A stretch of DNA of 64,000 nucleotides from Actinomadura craniellae (GTDB lineage: Bacteria; Actinomycetota; Actinomycetes; Streptosporangiales; Streptosporangiaceae). The stretch covers positions 518,756-582,755 of the forward strand of contig NZ_QLYX01000003.1 of assembly GCF_003289645.1 (NCBI RefSeq), written 5' to 3'. Numbering within the stretch: position 1 is the first letter of the stretch; each line of letters opens with the position of its first letter. Position numbers and translations under genes: made by a program. Under the pieces are notes generated by a model. The model was given only the letters and a program-made list of their open reading frames with translations, searched no databases and was not told the origin of the DNA. This document shows, piece by piece, positions 44,730-52,505 of this stretch.

Positions 44730-45590
44730 GTGAGCGAGATGACGAACGCCCTCGGCACGTACCTGCGTGCCCGGCGCGAGCAGGTGACACCGCAGCAGGC
44801 GGGCATCCCCGACGTGGGTGTGAGACGGGTGCCCGGGCTGCGGCGCGAGGAGGTCGCCATGCTCGCCGGCATCAGCGCCGACTACTACCTGCGGTTGGAG
44901 CGGGGCCGTGACCGCAACCCCTCCGTGCAGGTGCTCGAGTCGATCGCACGCGTGCTGCACCTCGACGACGACCACATGGCCCACATGCTGGCGCTGGTGG
45001 CGGAGGTCCCCCGGCGGCGCCGCCCACCGCGCAAGGGGACCCCGCCGCCCGGCGCCCTCAAACTCCTGGATTCCCTCGTCCAACCCGCGTTCATTGAAGA
45101 CCGGTATTTCGACATCCTGGCCTCGAACGACCTGGCCAGAGCACTCTCGCCCCGCCTCGCCGCCGGGGGAAACCAGCTGCGGGACTTGTTCCTGGACCCG
45201 GCCGAGCAGGCTCTGCACCCGGACTGGAAGGACGTCACGGAGTGCTTCATCGCGAACCTGCGGCAGGCCGTGGGCAACGACGTCGAGGATCCCCGCTTCA
45301 TCGAGCTCACCGGAGAGCTCTCACTGGCGAGCCCTCGATTTCGTCAGCTCTGGGCCCGCCATGAGGTACGGGGACAGCGCGGGGCGCCGCTGCGGCTGCA
45401 GCACCCGCAGGTCGGGGAACTGACCCTCAACCGGGAACGACTGAGCATCGGCGGAGCCGAGGACCTGATGCTCGTCGTGTACCACCCGGACGCCGGGTCC
45501 GGCGACGCGGACAAACTCACACTGCTCGCGTCCGCAGGGCTGCCCACGTCGGACACGCGAAGCGACGAACACCTCTCAGCACAACCCTGA
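44730..45590 (+). CDS. XRE-family regulator with MmyB-like sensor domain
   Basis: A 286-residue protein from GTG 44730 (ATG 44739 alternative). The N-terminal HTH has RRVPGLRREEVAMLAGISADYYLRLERG, and the C-terminal MmyB-like ligand domain runs from about 95 (PAFIEDRYFDILASND, then LFLDP and the final VVYHPDAGS). Members are typically repressors of a divergent oxidoreductase, which fits the SDR at 43904. A TAGGCA box six bases before the GTG hints at a leaderless message. Confidence 0.92.
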   Translation: MSEMTNALGTYLRARREQVTPQQAGIPDVGVRRVPGLRREEVAMLAGISADYYLRLERGRDRNPSVQVLESIARVLHLDDDHMAHMLALVAEVPRRRRPPRKGTPPPGALKLLDSLVQPAFIEDRYFDILASNDLARALSPRLAAGGNQLRDLFLDPAEQALHPDWKDVTECFIANLRQAVGNDVEDPRFIELTGELSLASPRFRQLWARHEVRGQRGAPLRLQHPQVGELTLNRERLSIGGAEDLMLVVYHPDAGSGDADKLTLLASAGLPTSDTRSDEHLSAQP

Positions 45591-45605
45591 GGCGGAGACG
45601 CCCCC

Positions 45606-45836
45606 ATGACCACGATCGGAATCGTCGGCGCGGACGCGGCCGGAAGCCAGATCACCCGCGCGGCCATCGCCAACTCGCGGGGGCCCGAGACCCTGAAGGT
45701 CTGGGGCCCGTCAGCCCGTGCCGCGCATACGGCCGGGGCCGCGGCGGACTTCGCGGTCATCGCCATCGCCCCATGTGTCCTACCAAAGCTCCTCGGTAGG
45801 ATATCCGTTCAATTCGCCACATTGGGCACGCTCTAA
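45606..45836 (+). pseudogene. Decayed NADP/F420-dependent oxidoreductase fragment
   Basis: A 76-residue frame. IGIVGADAAGSQ resembles the Rossmann start of F420/NADP oxidoreductases (normally GxGxxG), and NSRGPETLKVWGPSARAA looks like that family's NADP-site region with a piece missing. FAVIAIAP follows. Then the frame ends in unrelated sequence, whereas the family has well over 180 residues. It is a remnant, cut just before the orphan toxin module. Confidence 0.6.
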
Positions 45837-45859
45837 ACCACTTTGCCGGGACCCTGGTT

Positions 45860-46351
45860 TCAATCCTCACCGAAGGCGCCACCATGGCCTTCGGCAATAA
45901 ATGACTCCTCGACTTCAATAAATCCGTTCGAGATGAATGAAATCAACTTTGACCGCAGATTAAAATAGTCGCAATCCTCAGGGATGTTGGCCGCAAAATG
46001 CAAGTCGCTGTCGCTAAATTCCCATTCGCAGTCCGCATCGCGCAATGTTTCAAATATTTCATCGCGGGGACACAGATCGCCTTTCAGGAGAATCGCGCGG
46101 ATGGTTGAATTCCCGCAATGTCGAACCAGCCCATCAAAAACAAGTTCTCTGCGCTCATGGTCCGGGCGGGCGCGAATAATGTCACCACGCGAAATCCCTC
46201 GGACAAAGAAGGGCGAATTAATTAGTTCAAGCTCATACGGCCCTGGCGCCTTCTTGGTCCAGATTCGCTCTGTAGAAAATGGCGGCCAAGTCGGACTTAC
46301 CATCTCCAGGTCAAAGGCAACCTTGAACATTCCTGGCGGTCGAGTAGTCAC
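45860..46351 (-). CDS. DUF4265-like protein, likely immunity partner of the HNH toxin
   Basis: A 163-residue protein from GTG 46351, 22 bp after the stop of the Hint-HNH frame. It follows the DUF4265 pattern: FKVAFDLEMV, ERIWTKK, YELELINSPFFVRGISRGDII and a GNSTIRAIL block. It is close to 50% GC, unlike flanking genes, as is usual for cassette-type immunity genes. Position right after a nuclease toxin is the main ground for calling immunity. Confidence 0.7.
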   Translation of the reverse strand: MTTRPPGMFKVAFDLEMVSPTWPPFSTERIWTKKAPGPYELELINSPFFVRGISRGDIIRARPDHERRELVFDGLVRHCGNSTIRAILLKGDLCPRDEIFETLRDADCEWEFSDSDLHFAANIPEDCDYFNLRSKLISFISNGFIEVEESFIAEGHGGAFGED

Positions 46352-46373
46352 CTTTATTTCGACGCCCTTTCGC

Positions 46374-47440
46374 CTAGTCTAGGGTTATCAGATTGAGATG
46401 CCTTGCATCGACTATAGGGTCAGGCAGGAATTCCCTCAACTCATCGTCCCAGTCCGGGAGCGATTTGGTATGCTTCCCAACTCCTGGGCCGTTGCATCGG
46501 CGACACGCAACACAACCATTGTGCGGCGAACCACAGCCACCGCTTGCTCTTGTTATGACGTGATCAATTTGGGCATCGTCGGGAAGGCCTTTTACTCCTC
46601 TAATCGAAGGTCTTCTCACAACATTGACGCCGCAGTAGTCACACTTAGGTTGCCCGCCATTTCTGGCTTCATTTTCTGCATAAACAGCGTTTCTTCCAGC
46701 ATCTGTGAAATCGAGGCCCGCTCGATCATTTGGATGGTTCCCGCAGTTGTGGACGAGGACTGGCGTGTCGCCGACCTCTACATGGTAGGTGTGGTCGCCG
46801 GTGATGGTGAGGTTGTGAACACGCTGATTCTTGGCGGTGCGATGGTCCAGGGCGGTGACCTGCACCCAGGTGCCGGTAGAGGTGCGTAGCCACATGCCAG
46901 GTTTGAGATCGCTGGCCTCGGCCCAGCGGGATTCGTTGGGGAGCCAGAAGGGGTGGTTGTCGGTGGCCGTCAGTTCACCGGTTTTAGTGCCGCGTTTTCC
47001 GTCGGTGTCGATGGTGATCTGCACCAGGTGTTTGGTGCCTTTGCTGGTGGTCAGGTGGGTGACGGTCTGAGGGCGGTTTTTGCCGGTGTTGGGATTGCCG
47101 GCCAGGATCTTGTCGCTGACCTTGATCTGCTCGATGGGTTTGGTGGTCCCGTCGGCCATCAGCACCTGGGTGCCTGGTACGAAGCTGTGCCGGCGTTCCC
47201 TGCTCCGGCCGTCATCGTCGTCCCGCCGCGGTATCTCGCATGTCTCGCCACCGGTTGGTGGCGTGGACCCCATTACCCCGGCCAGGCCCTCGCCCGCCGA
47301 CGGCACCGTAGGCAGCGCCAAACCGAAGTCGGCCGCGATGTCTGCGGCGTCCTGGACCCGGCCGAGGACTTCTTCGGCGCGGGCGAAGGAGTCCTTGATC
47401 CGGGTTCAGGGCGTTGCGGGCGACTGCCTCTGCAACGGCT
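46374..47440 (-). pseudogene. Orphan Rhs tail: Hint domain plus HNH nuclease toxin, 5' part lost
   Basis: The frame reads from about 47400 to the stop at 46374 and equals the last part of an Rhs protein. It holds a pre-toxin (ADFGLALPTVPSAGEGL), a Hint autoprotease (HSFVPGTQVLMADG to LVHN; 46746-47189) and an HNH-type nuclease (CDYC, QIDHVITRASGG, ACRRC; two Cys pairs for zinc). The best internal start would be TTG 47321. Upstream homology to the Rhs gene at 52506 continues to about 47440 but needs a one-base shift near 47400, and there is no signal peptide or repeat region. It is therefore a displaced, silent cassette. Hint is 129/148 identical (my count) to that of the full-length Rhs. Confidence 0.8.
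46746..47189 (-). repeat. Left copy of a 444-bp inverted Hint repeat
   Basis: It encodes the Hint domain of the orphan tail. It pairs in inverted orientation with 61176-61619 (same length, no gaps in the protein alignment, 19 of 148 residues different by my count). Homology extends beyond its upstream side to about 47440. Confidence 0.85.
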
Positions 47441-47469
47441 CACCGAACGCGTCTACCCCGTCCGGGTGC

Positions 47470-48165
47470 TCAGGCCAGGCAGCGTAGCGCCGTGATGAGC
47501 GGGCGGTCGTCGGGCAGCCGCCCGACGGTGGCTTCCACGAACTGCGCGGGGGTCAGGTTCGCCTCGTCCTCGGCGGCCCGGACCCGTAGCCGCCGGTCGG
47601 GCACCGTCGTGGCGACCGAGACCGGCGCGTCCCGTTCGGCCAGCGCGAGCAGGCCCACCAGGACGCGCCATCCGGTGCGCCCGGCGGCCTCGTCCGCCGT
47701 GACGGGCGCCGCCACGTCGTCGGCGTGGGTGGCGTACTCCGAGGAGTAGTGCAGCGCCTGCCGTCCCGCCGGGTACGGCCCGGCCAGGGTCGGTAGGGGC
47801 GCGTCCCGGCCCAGCGCGCGCATCCGCCGCCGCGTCCGGGCGTTCTTCTCCCGCCACTCGGCCAGCACCTCGCCGACCGGCCGGGAACGCCGCTCCCGCA
47901 CGCACCACTCGTTGAAACCATCGACCCCGCCGCCGACACCGCCGACCGCGGCCAGGAACCCGTCGAGGTCGTCGTCGAGGCAGGCGTGGTTGTACAGCTC
48001 CTCCCCGGCCAGGTGGCCGAGGACGTCCCGCACCGACCACCCCGAGTTCCGGGACGGTTTCCGCCACCCCTCCTCGTCCAGCGACGCGAAGAAGCGGTCC
48101 AGCCGGGCGGCCTCGGCGTCGAAGATCTCGAACGGGTCCAGGCCGGCCGGCGGGCCGGCGGTCAC
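47470..48165 (-). CDS. DinB/maleylpyruvate-isomerase-like N-terminal domain protein
   Basis: A 231-residue protein from GTG 48165, overlapping the PEBP stop (GTGA). It has the helical-bundle signature of the mycothiol-dependent maleylpyruvate isomerase/DinB family: a WSVRDVLGHLAGEELYNHA segment with metal-type His, and a HYSSEYATHADDV segment with His/Asp. A third His cannot be placed confidently. Many family members are mycothiol-dependent and are annotated only by fold. Coupling to the PEBP gene implies co-expression. Confidence 0.8.
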   Translation of the reverse strand: MTAGPPAGLDPFEIFDAEAARLDRFFASLDEEGWRKPSRNSGWSVRDVLGHLAGEELYNHACLDDDLDGFLAAVGGVGGGVDGFNEWCVRERRSRPVGEVLAEWREKNARTRRRMRALGRDAPLPTLAGPYPAGRQALHYSSEYATHADDVAAPVTADEAAGRTGWRVLVGLLALAERDAPVSVATTVPDRRLRVRAAEDEANLTPAQFVEATVGRLPDDRPLITALRCLA

Positions 48166-48614
48166 CGCCCGAACCTGCCGACGGCGGTGCCGGTCGCCAG
48201 GGGGTCGTCGAGGATCCCGGAGCGCAGGTCCTCGGCGGTGAACCCCGGTTTCAGCCCGGACGGCCCGGCCAGCGCGTACAGGCGGAAGAAGTAGCGGTGC
48301 GGGTCGTCGCCCACCGGCGGGTGCGGCCCCCCGTAGCCCGGTTCGCCGTAGTCGTTGCGCCCCTCGACGGCCCCGGCCGGACGCTCGCCCGCCGCCAGCT
48401 CCGCGGTCTCCGGCGGGATCCCGGCGAGCAGCCAGTGGGTGAACGTCCCGCCGGGGGCGTCGGGGTCCTCGCACAGCAGCACGAGTTCGGTCGCCTCGTC
48501 GGGGACGTCCCACCACTCCAGCGGGGGTGACACGTCCCCGGCGGCGTGGGAGTACTCCGGGGGGATGATCGCGTGGTCGGCGAACGCGGCGCTGCGGATC
48601 CTCATCTGCTCCAT
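48162..48614 (-). CDS. YbhB/YbcL (PEBP) family protein
   Basis: A 150-residue protein from ATG 48614 (AGGTGG upstream; GTG 48623 and ATG 48605 are alternatives). Family motifs are present: YSHAAGDVSPPLEW, LLCEDPDAPGGTFTHWLLAGIP and a GYGGPHPPVGDDPHRYFFRLYAL segment. The ligand pocket is that of phosphatidylethanolamine-binding/Raf kinase inhibitor-like proteins. No signal peptide is seen. Function in bacteria is poorly known. Confidence 0.92.
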   Translation of the reverse strand: MEQMRIRSAAFADHAIIPPEYSHAAGDVSPPLEWWDVPDEATELVLLCEDPDAPGGTFTHWLLAGIPPETAELAAGERPAGAVEGRNDYGEPGYGGPHPPVGDDPHRYFFRLYALAGPSGLKPGFTAEDLRSGILDDPLATGTAVGRFGR

Positions 48615-48679
48615 GCGCCCCACCTGCCCGCTGATCCGGCGCCGATGCGGGGCGCCCCGCCGAGCCCGGAGCCGGGGTG

Positions 48680-49915
48680 TCAGGCGGGCGTCCGGCGGCG
48701 GCGTGCGGGCCGCCGGCGTGCGGGCCCGGAGCGGCGGGGCGCGGCGGCCGGCTCCGGTGCCGGGAGCGTGACGGGGATGCCGGAGGGGGCCCGGGCGCCG
48801 GTGATGCGGGCGAGTTCGGCGTCGCCGGGCCGTACCCGGGTGGTCCGGGCGGTGACGCCCGCGGTGGCCGTCATCCGGTTCACCTCGGTGCGCTGCTCGG
48901 GCAGTACAAGGGTGACGACGGTGCCGGTCTCGCCGGCGCGGGCGGTGCGGCCGCCGCGGTGCAGGTAGTCCTTGTGGTCCTCGGGCGGGTCGACGTTGAG
49001 GACCAGGTCCAGCCCGTCGATGTGGATGCCGCGGGCCGCCACGTTGGTGGCGACCAGCGCGGTGACCTGCCCGGACTTGAACTGTTCCAGGACGCGGTTG
49101 CGCTGCGGCTGGGTCTTGCCGCCGTGCAGGGCCGCGGCGGGGACGCCGCCGGTGCGCAGCCTGCGGGCCAGCCGGTCGGCGGCGTGCTTCTTGGCGACGA
49201 ACATGATCACGCGGCCGTCGCGGGCGGCGATGCGCAGCGTGACGTCGTGCTTGTCCTCGGCCGACAGGTGCAGCAGGTGGTGTTCCATGGTGGTGACGGC
49301 GCCCGCGACCGGGTCGACCGAGTGCGACACCGGGTCGGTGAGGAACCGGCGGACGAGCCGGTCGACGTTGCGGTCCAGGGTCGCGGAGAACAGCATGCGC
49401 TGCCCGTCCGGCGCGACCTGCTCCAGGAGGGCGGTGACCTGGGGCAGGAAGCCCATGTCGGCCATCTGGTCGGCCTCGTCCAGGACGGTGACGCCCACCC
49501 GGTCCAGCCGGCAGTCACCCCGGTCGATCAGGTCGGCGAGGCGGCCGGGGGTGGCGACGACGACCTCGGCGCCGCGCCTGAGCGCGTTCGCCTGGCGGGG
49601 CAGGGGCATCCCGCCGACCACGGTGACCGTCCGCAGCCGCAGGGCCTGGGCGTACGGGGTGAGGGCGGCGGTGACCTGCTGGGCCAGCTCCCGGGTGGGG
49701 ACGAGCACCAGCGCGAGCGGGCGGCCCGGTTCGGCGCGCGCCCCGTCGAGGCGGGCGAGCAGCGGCAGGCCGAACGCGAGGGTCTTCCCGGAGCCGGTGC
49801 GGCCCCGCCCGAGGACGTCGCGCCCGGCCAGGGAGTCGGGCAGGGTCGCGGCCTGGATCGGGAACGGCTCGGTGACGCCCTGGCCGCCCAGGGTCGCCAG
49901 CAGCGCGGCGGGCAT
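48680..49915 (-). CDS. DEAD-box RNA helicase
   Basis: A 411-residue frame from ATG 49915. Motifs GRTGSGKT, DEAD (in LDEADQMADMG), SAT and HRGGRTARAGETG are present, and the C-terminus is basic (RRSGPARRRPARRRR). The Q-motif (FPIQ) is preceded by SFAELD lying upstream of ATG 49915, and no ATG, GTG or TTG exists in frame before it. The real start may therefore be ATC 50065 or 50068, just after an AAAGG site, giving an extra Arg/Ser/Pro-rich 50 residues. These helicases assist ribosome assembly and RNA decay and are often cold-induced. Confidence 0.88.
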   Translation of the reverse strand: MPAALLATLGGQGVTEPFPIQAATLPDSLAGRDVLGRGRTGSGKTLAFGLPLLARLDGARAEPGRPLALVLVPTRELAQQVTAALTPYAQALRLRTVTVVGGMPLPRQANALRRGAEVVVATPGRLADLIDRGDCRLDRVGVTVLDEADQMADMGFLPQVTALLEQVAPDGQRMLFSATLDRNVDRLVRRFLTDPVSHSVDPVAGAVTTMEHHLLHLSAEDKHDVTLRIAARDGRVIMFVAKKHAADRLARRLRTGGVPAAALHGGKTQPQRNRVLEQFKSGQVTALVATNVAARGIHIDGLDLVLNVDPPEDHKDYLHRGGRTARAGETGTVVTLVLPEQRTEVNRMTATAGVTARTTRVRPGDAELARITGARAPSGIPVTLPAPEPAAAPRRSGPARRRPARRRRTPA

Positions 49916-50407
49916 GTCCAGTTCGGCGAAGGAGGCCGCGGGCGGGCGTGCGGGGGTGCGGGAGACCGGCGGCGCGGAGTCCGCGGGCCGGTTGTGCGCG
50001 GGGGCGCCCGCGGACCGGCCACGTGCCGGGCGGCGCCTGCGGGAGGAGGAACGCGGGGTGGTGATGATGGAACCTTTCGTCGGCTCCCGCGGGCGTCCGG
50101 CGGCACTGTGCCGTGGGGACGGGATCGCGGTCGAGCCGGGGAAGTGGTGGAGGTGGGGCCGGCAGGTGCCGGGGACCGGGGACCCGCACGGTGCGGGCCC
50201 GGTGTCGCCGCGATGATCGCCCTGCCTGGAGACCCGGAGGAAACAGAAACGCGCCCGTCGATCGGCGGGCGCACGAGTTCGTGGGAATCACAACTGCAAC
50301 CGCCACCACCCTAGCATGTGGCCTGTCCGGCCTCGTAAACGCCGATCGGGCCCGTCGCCGTGTCACCCTGGAAGGGGAGGCGAGCCGCGCCGACCTGGGA
50401 GGAAGCC
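49916..50407. other. Helicase 5' leader and divergent intergenic region
   Basis: It holds the in-frame upstream extension of the helicase (to about 50068), then a long leader. A hairpin lies at 50251-50272: stem GCGCCCG with CGGGCGC, loop TCGATCGG. On the plus side the GGGAGGAA site serves ATG 50408. A regulatory leader for the helicase is plausible; no gene is seen. Confidence 0.45.
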
Positions 50408-50704
50408 ATGAGCGGAACCTCGCCCGACATCTGGATCGCGACCTCCGACGGCCGCGACATGATCCGCGCCGACGCGATCACGGTCGTCCGTTTCGACGGC
50501 GGCGGCCGGGTGACGGCGCAACTGCACGACGAGGCCCGGGTCTCGGTGACCCTCGTCGACGGCTCCGTCGGCACCCACCCCCCGGACGACTTCCACCGCC
50601 GCCTGATCCGCGTCCTCACCGAACTCACCGACACCGGTGACGCCCACCTCGTCACCCCGGTGTGCGCCGCCGACGGCTGGCACTGGACCACCGAACCCCT
50701 CTGA
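50408..50704 (+). CDS. Small conserved hypothetical protein
   Basis: A 98-residue protein from ATG 50408 with GGGAGGAA seven bases upstream. It is acidic and beta-rich (IWIATSDGRDMIRADAITVVRFDGGGRVTAQL, split by turns) and ends HWTTEP. No membrane segment or motif I can name. It is convergent with the FG-GAP gene, 19 bp apart. Confidence 0.6.
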   Translation: MSGTSPDIWIATSDGRDMIRADAITVVRFDGGGRVTAQLHDEARVSVTLVDGSVGTHPPDDFHRRLIRVLTELTDTGDAHLVTPVCAADGWHWTTEPL

Positions 50705-50723
50705 CCCGCGCCGCGCCGGAGGG

Positions 50724-52253
50724 TCAGGGGGCGAGGCTCTGGCCGAAGAAGTCCCCGCGGACCCCGGCCGTGAGCCCGAGTTCGGCCCGCCCGAAGAGGG
50801 TGGACGAGGCGAGGGCGCGCCCGTCGAGGTGCACGATCCAGACGGCGCCGTCGTCGTTCACCGGGCCGCCGATCAGCGCCTCGTCCTTGCCGTCGCCGTC
50901 GACGTCGGCGGCGGCCACGGCCCAGCCGAAGTGGTCGCCCGCCCAGTTGACCGACGGGACGGGGGGCTGGTCCTGGTGGATCCAGACCTGGGCGGCACCC
51001 GTGATCGTCTTGGCCGGGTCCCCGAAGAAGACCTGGGCGGCCCCGGTGGCCGGGGTGGTGCCGAGGTCCTCGCCGCGGATGCCGACGAGGAGGTCGTCGC
51101 GGCCGTCGCCGTCGAAGTCGCCGGCGGCGACGGCGCTGCCGAAGGCGTCCTCGGGTTCGACGCCGTCCGCGACGTACGGCGAGTCCTGGTGCATGGTCCG
51201 CACCCGGCCCGCGGAGACCCCGGTGCGGTCGCCGGTGAAGACGGCGACCTGCCCGGCGAACCCGGCGCCGGACACGATCTGCTCGCCCATGCCGGTGGCG
51301 ATGTCGGTGTAGTCGTCGCCGTTGAAGTCGCCGAGCGCCAGCGTGGTGCCGAGGAACTCGCCGGCCCCGGGGACGTCCGCGGCGTCGACGACCTGGCCGC
51401 GTGCGGGCCGGTCGGTGAAGGGGCCGTAGAGGACGTTGAGGGCGCCGCGGGCCGAGGAGCCGGCGATCTGCTCGGAGTTGACGCCGACGACGAGGTCGTT
51501 GTGGCCGTCGTCGTCGATGTCGCCGACGGCCAGGGACTCGCCGAACCGGTCGCCGGCCTCGGCGGAGCTGGGCACGTTCGGTGAGTCCTGGGTGAGGTCG
51601 ATGGCGCCGCTCAGCCCGCTCGCGCCACCCTTGACGATCTTGACGGCGCCGGCGTCGTGCTGGGTGCCGATGCCCTCCAGCGGGGCGCCGATGACGAGGT
51701 CGGCGTAGCCGTCGCCGGTCAGGTCGCCCGCGGCCAGGCTGTAGCCGAAGTGGTCCTCGGCCTCGGAGCCGCCGAAGACGCTGCCGGAGTCCTGGGTGAT
51801 GGCCGAGCAGCGGGTGACCGACAGCCCGGTGGCCGAGCCGTAGCAGACGACGAGGCCGCCGGCGTTGGAGAAGCCGCCGATGTTCTTCTGCGAGACGCCC
51901 ATGGCGAGGTCGGCGTAGCCGTCGGAGTCGAAGTCGGCGCTGGCGAGGACCTCGCCGTAGCCGTCGGAGGGTTCGGCGACCCCGGGAACGTCCGGCAGGT
52001 CCTGGTGGATGTACTGGCCGGAGTTCGGGGGAGCGCCGGACCTGCCCCGCGCGATGACGACCGCTCCGGCGCGCACGTCCCCGCCGATGGTCTGGCTGGG
52101 AATGCCGATGGCCACGTCGATGATGTCGTCGCCGTTGAAGTCACCGGGCGCGGCGGGGGTGGCCGCGTTCACGCTCCCCGCAGGAATGGTTACTAGTATC
52201 GCCGCGCCGAGCGTGAGAGAGGCGATGAGTCGATATCGCATCCGGATCCTCAC
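50724..52253 (-). CDS. Secreted FG-GAP (integrin-like) repeat protein
   Basis: A 509-residue protein with a Sec-type signal peptide (LIASLTLGAAILVTIPAGSVNA, cut after an Ala). Seven FG-GAP repeats follow, with Ca-binding loops such as DFNGDDIIDVAIGIP, DFDSDGYADLAMGVS, DLTGDGYADLVIGAP and DFDGDGRDDLLVGI, which should fold as a beta-propeller. It is extracellular. No enzyme domain is present, so it is likely a binding protein. It is divergent from the Rhs gene across 252 bp. Confidence 0.92.
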   Translation of the reverse strand: MRIRMRYRLIASLTLGAAILVTIPAGSVNAATPAAPGDFNGDDIIDVAIGIPSQTIGGDVRAGAVVIARGRSGAPPNSGQYIHQDLPDVPGVAEPSDGYGEVLASADFDSDGYADLAMGVSQKNIGGFSNAGGLVVCYGSATGLSVTRCSAITQDSGSVFGGSEAEDHFGYSLAAGDLTGDGYADLVIGAPLEGIGTQHDAGAVKIVKGGASGLSGAIDLTQDSPNVPSSAEAGDRFGESLAVGDIDDDGHNDLVVGVNSEQIAGSSARGALNVLYGPFTDRPARGQVVDAADVPGAGEFLGTTLALGDFNGDDYTDIATGMGEQIVSGAGFAGQVAVFTGDRTGVSAGRVRTMHQDSPYVADGVEPEDAFGSAVAAGDFDGDGRDDLLVGIRGEDLGTTPATGAAQVFFGDPAKTITGAAQVWIHQDQPPVPSVNWAGDHFGWAVAAADVDGDGKDEALIGGPVNDDGAVWIVHLDGRALASSTLFGRAELGLTAGVRGDFFGQSLAP

Positions 52254-52304
52254 GCCGGTCGGGAACGAGGTCTGGGCAGCCCCTTCCGGGACCGACCAGA
52301 GAAG

Positions 52305-52310
52305 ATCATA
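52305..52310 (-). promoter_or_regulatory. -10 box TATGAT for the FG-GAP gene
   Basis: TATGAT on the minus strand, about 52 bp from the start codon at 52253. A T-run lies about 17 bp upstream where the -35 should be, a weak match. Confidence 0.4.
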
Positions 52311-52338
52311 GGCATTGCCTGGCCGCTAAAAAAAGGTC

Positions 52339-52367
52339 TTGATCTTGCTTGTTTTCCGGGTTACTTT
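52339..52367 (+). promoter_or_regulatory. Possible Rhs gene promoter
   Basis: TTGATC (52339-52344), 17-bp spacer, TACTTT (52362-52367), in an AT-rich stretch about 140 bp before the Rhs start. Confidence 0.35.
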
Positions 52368-52505
52368 CCAGTCGCTTGTCACTCGGCAATAGATGTCTTC
52401 GACGTGAACAACATGAACAACGGGTGTATTGGACCGAGTCCGGTGCGCTTTGGTTGCCATGTCCGTTAATCAATTCCGGGTTGTTGAAAACTGATTTCGG
52501 GATGG

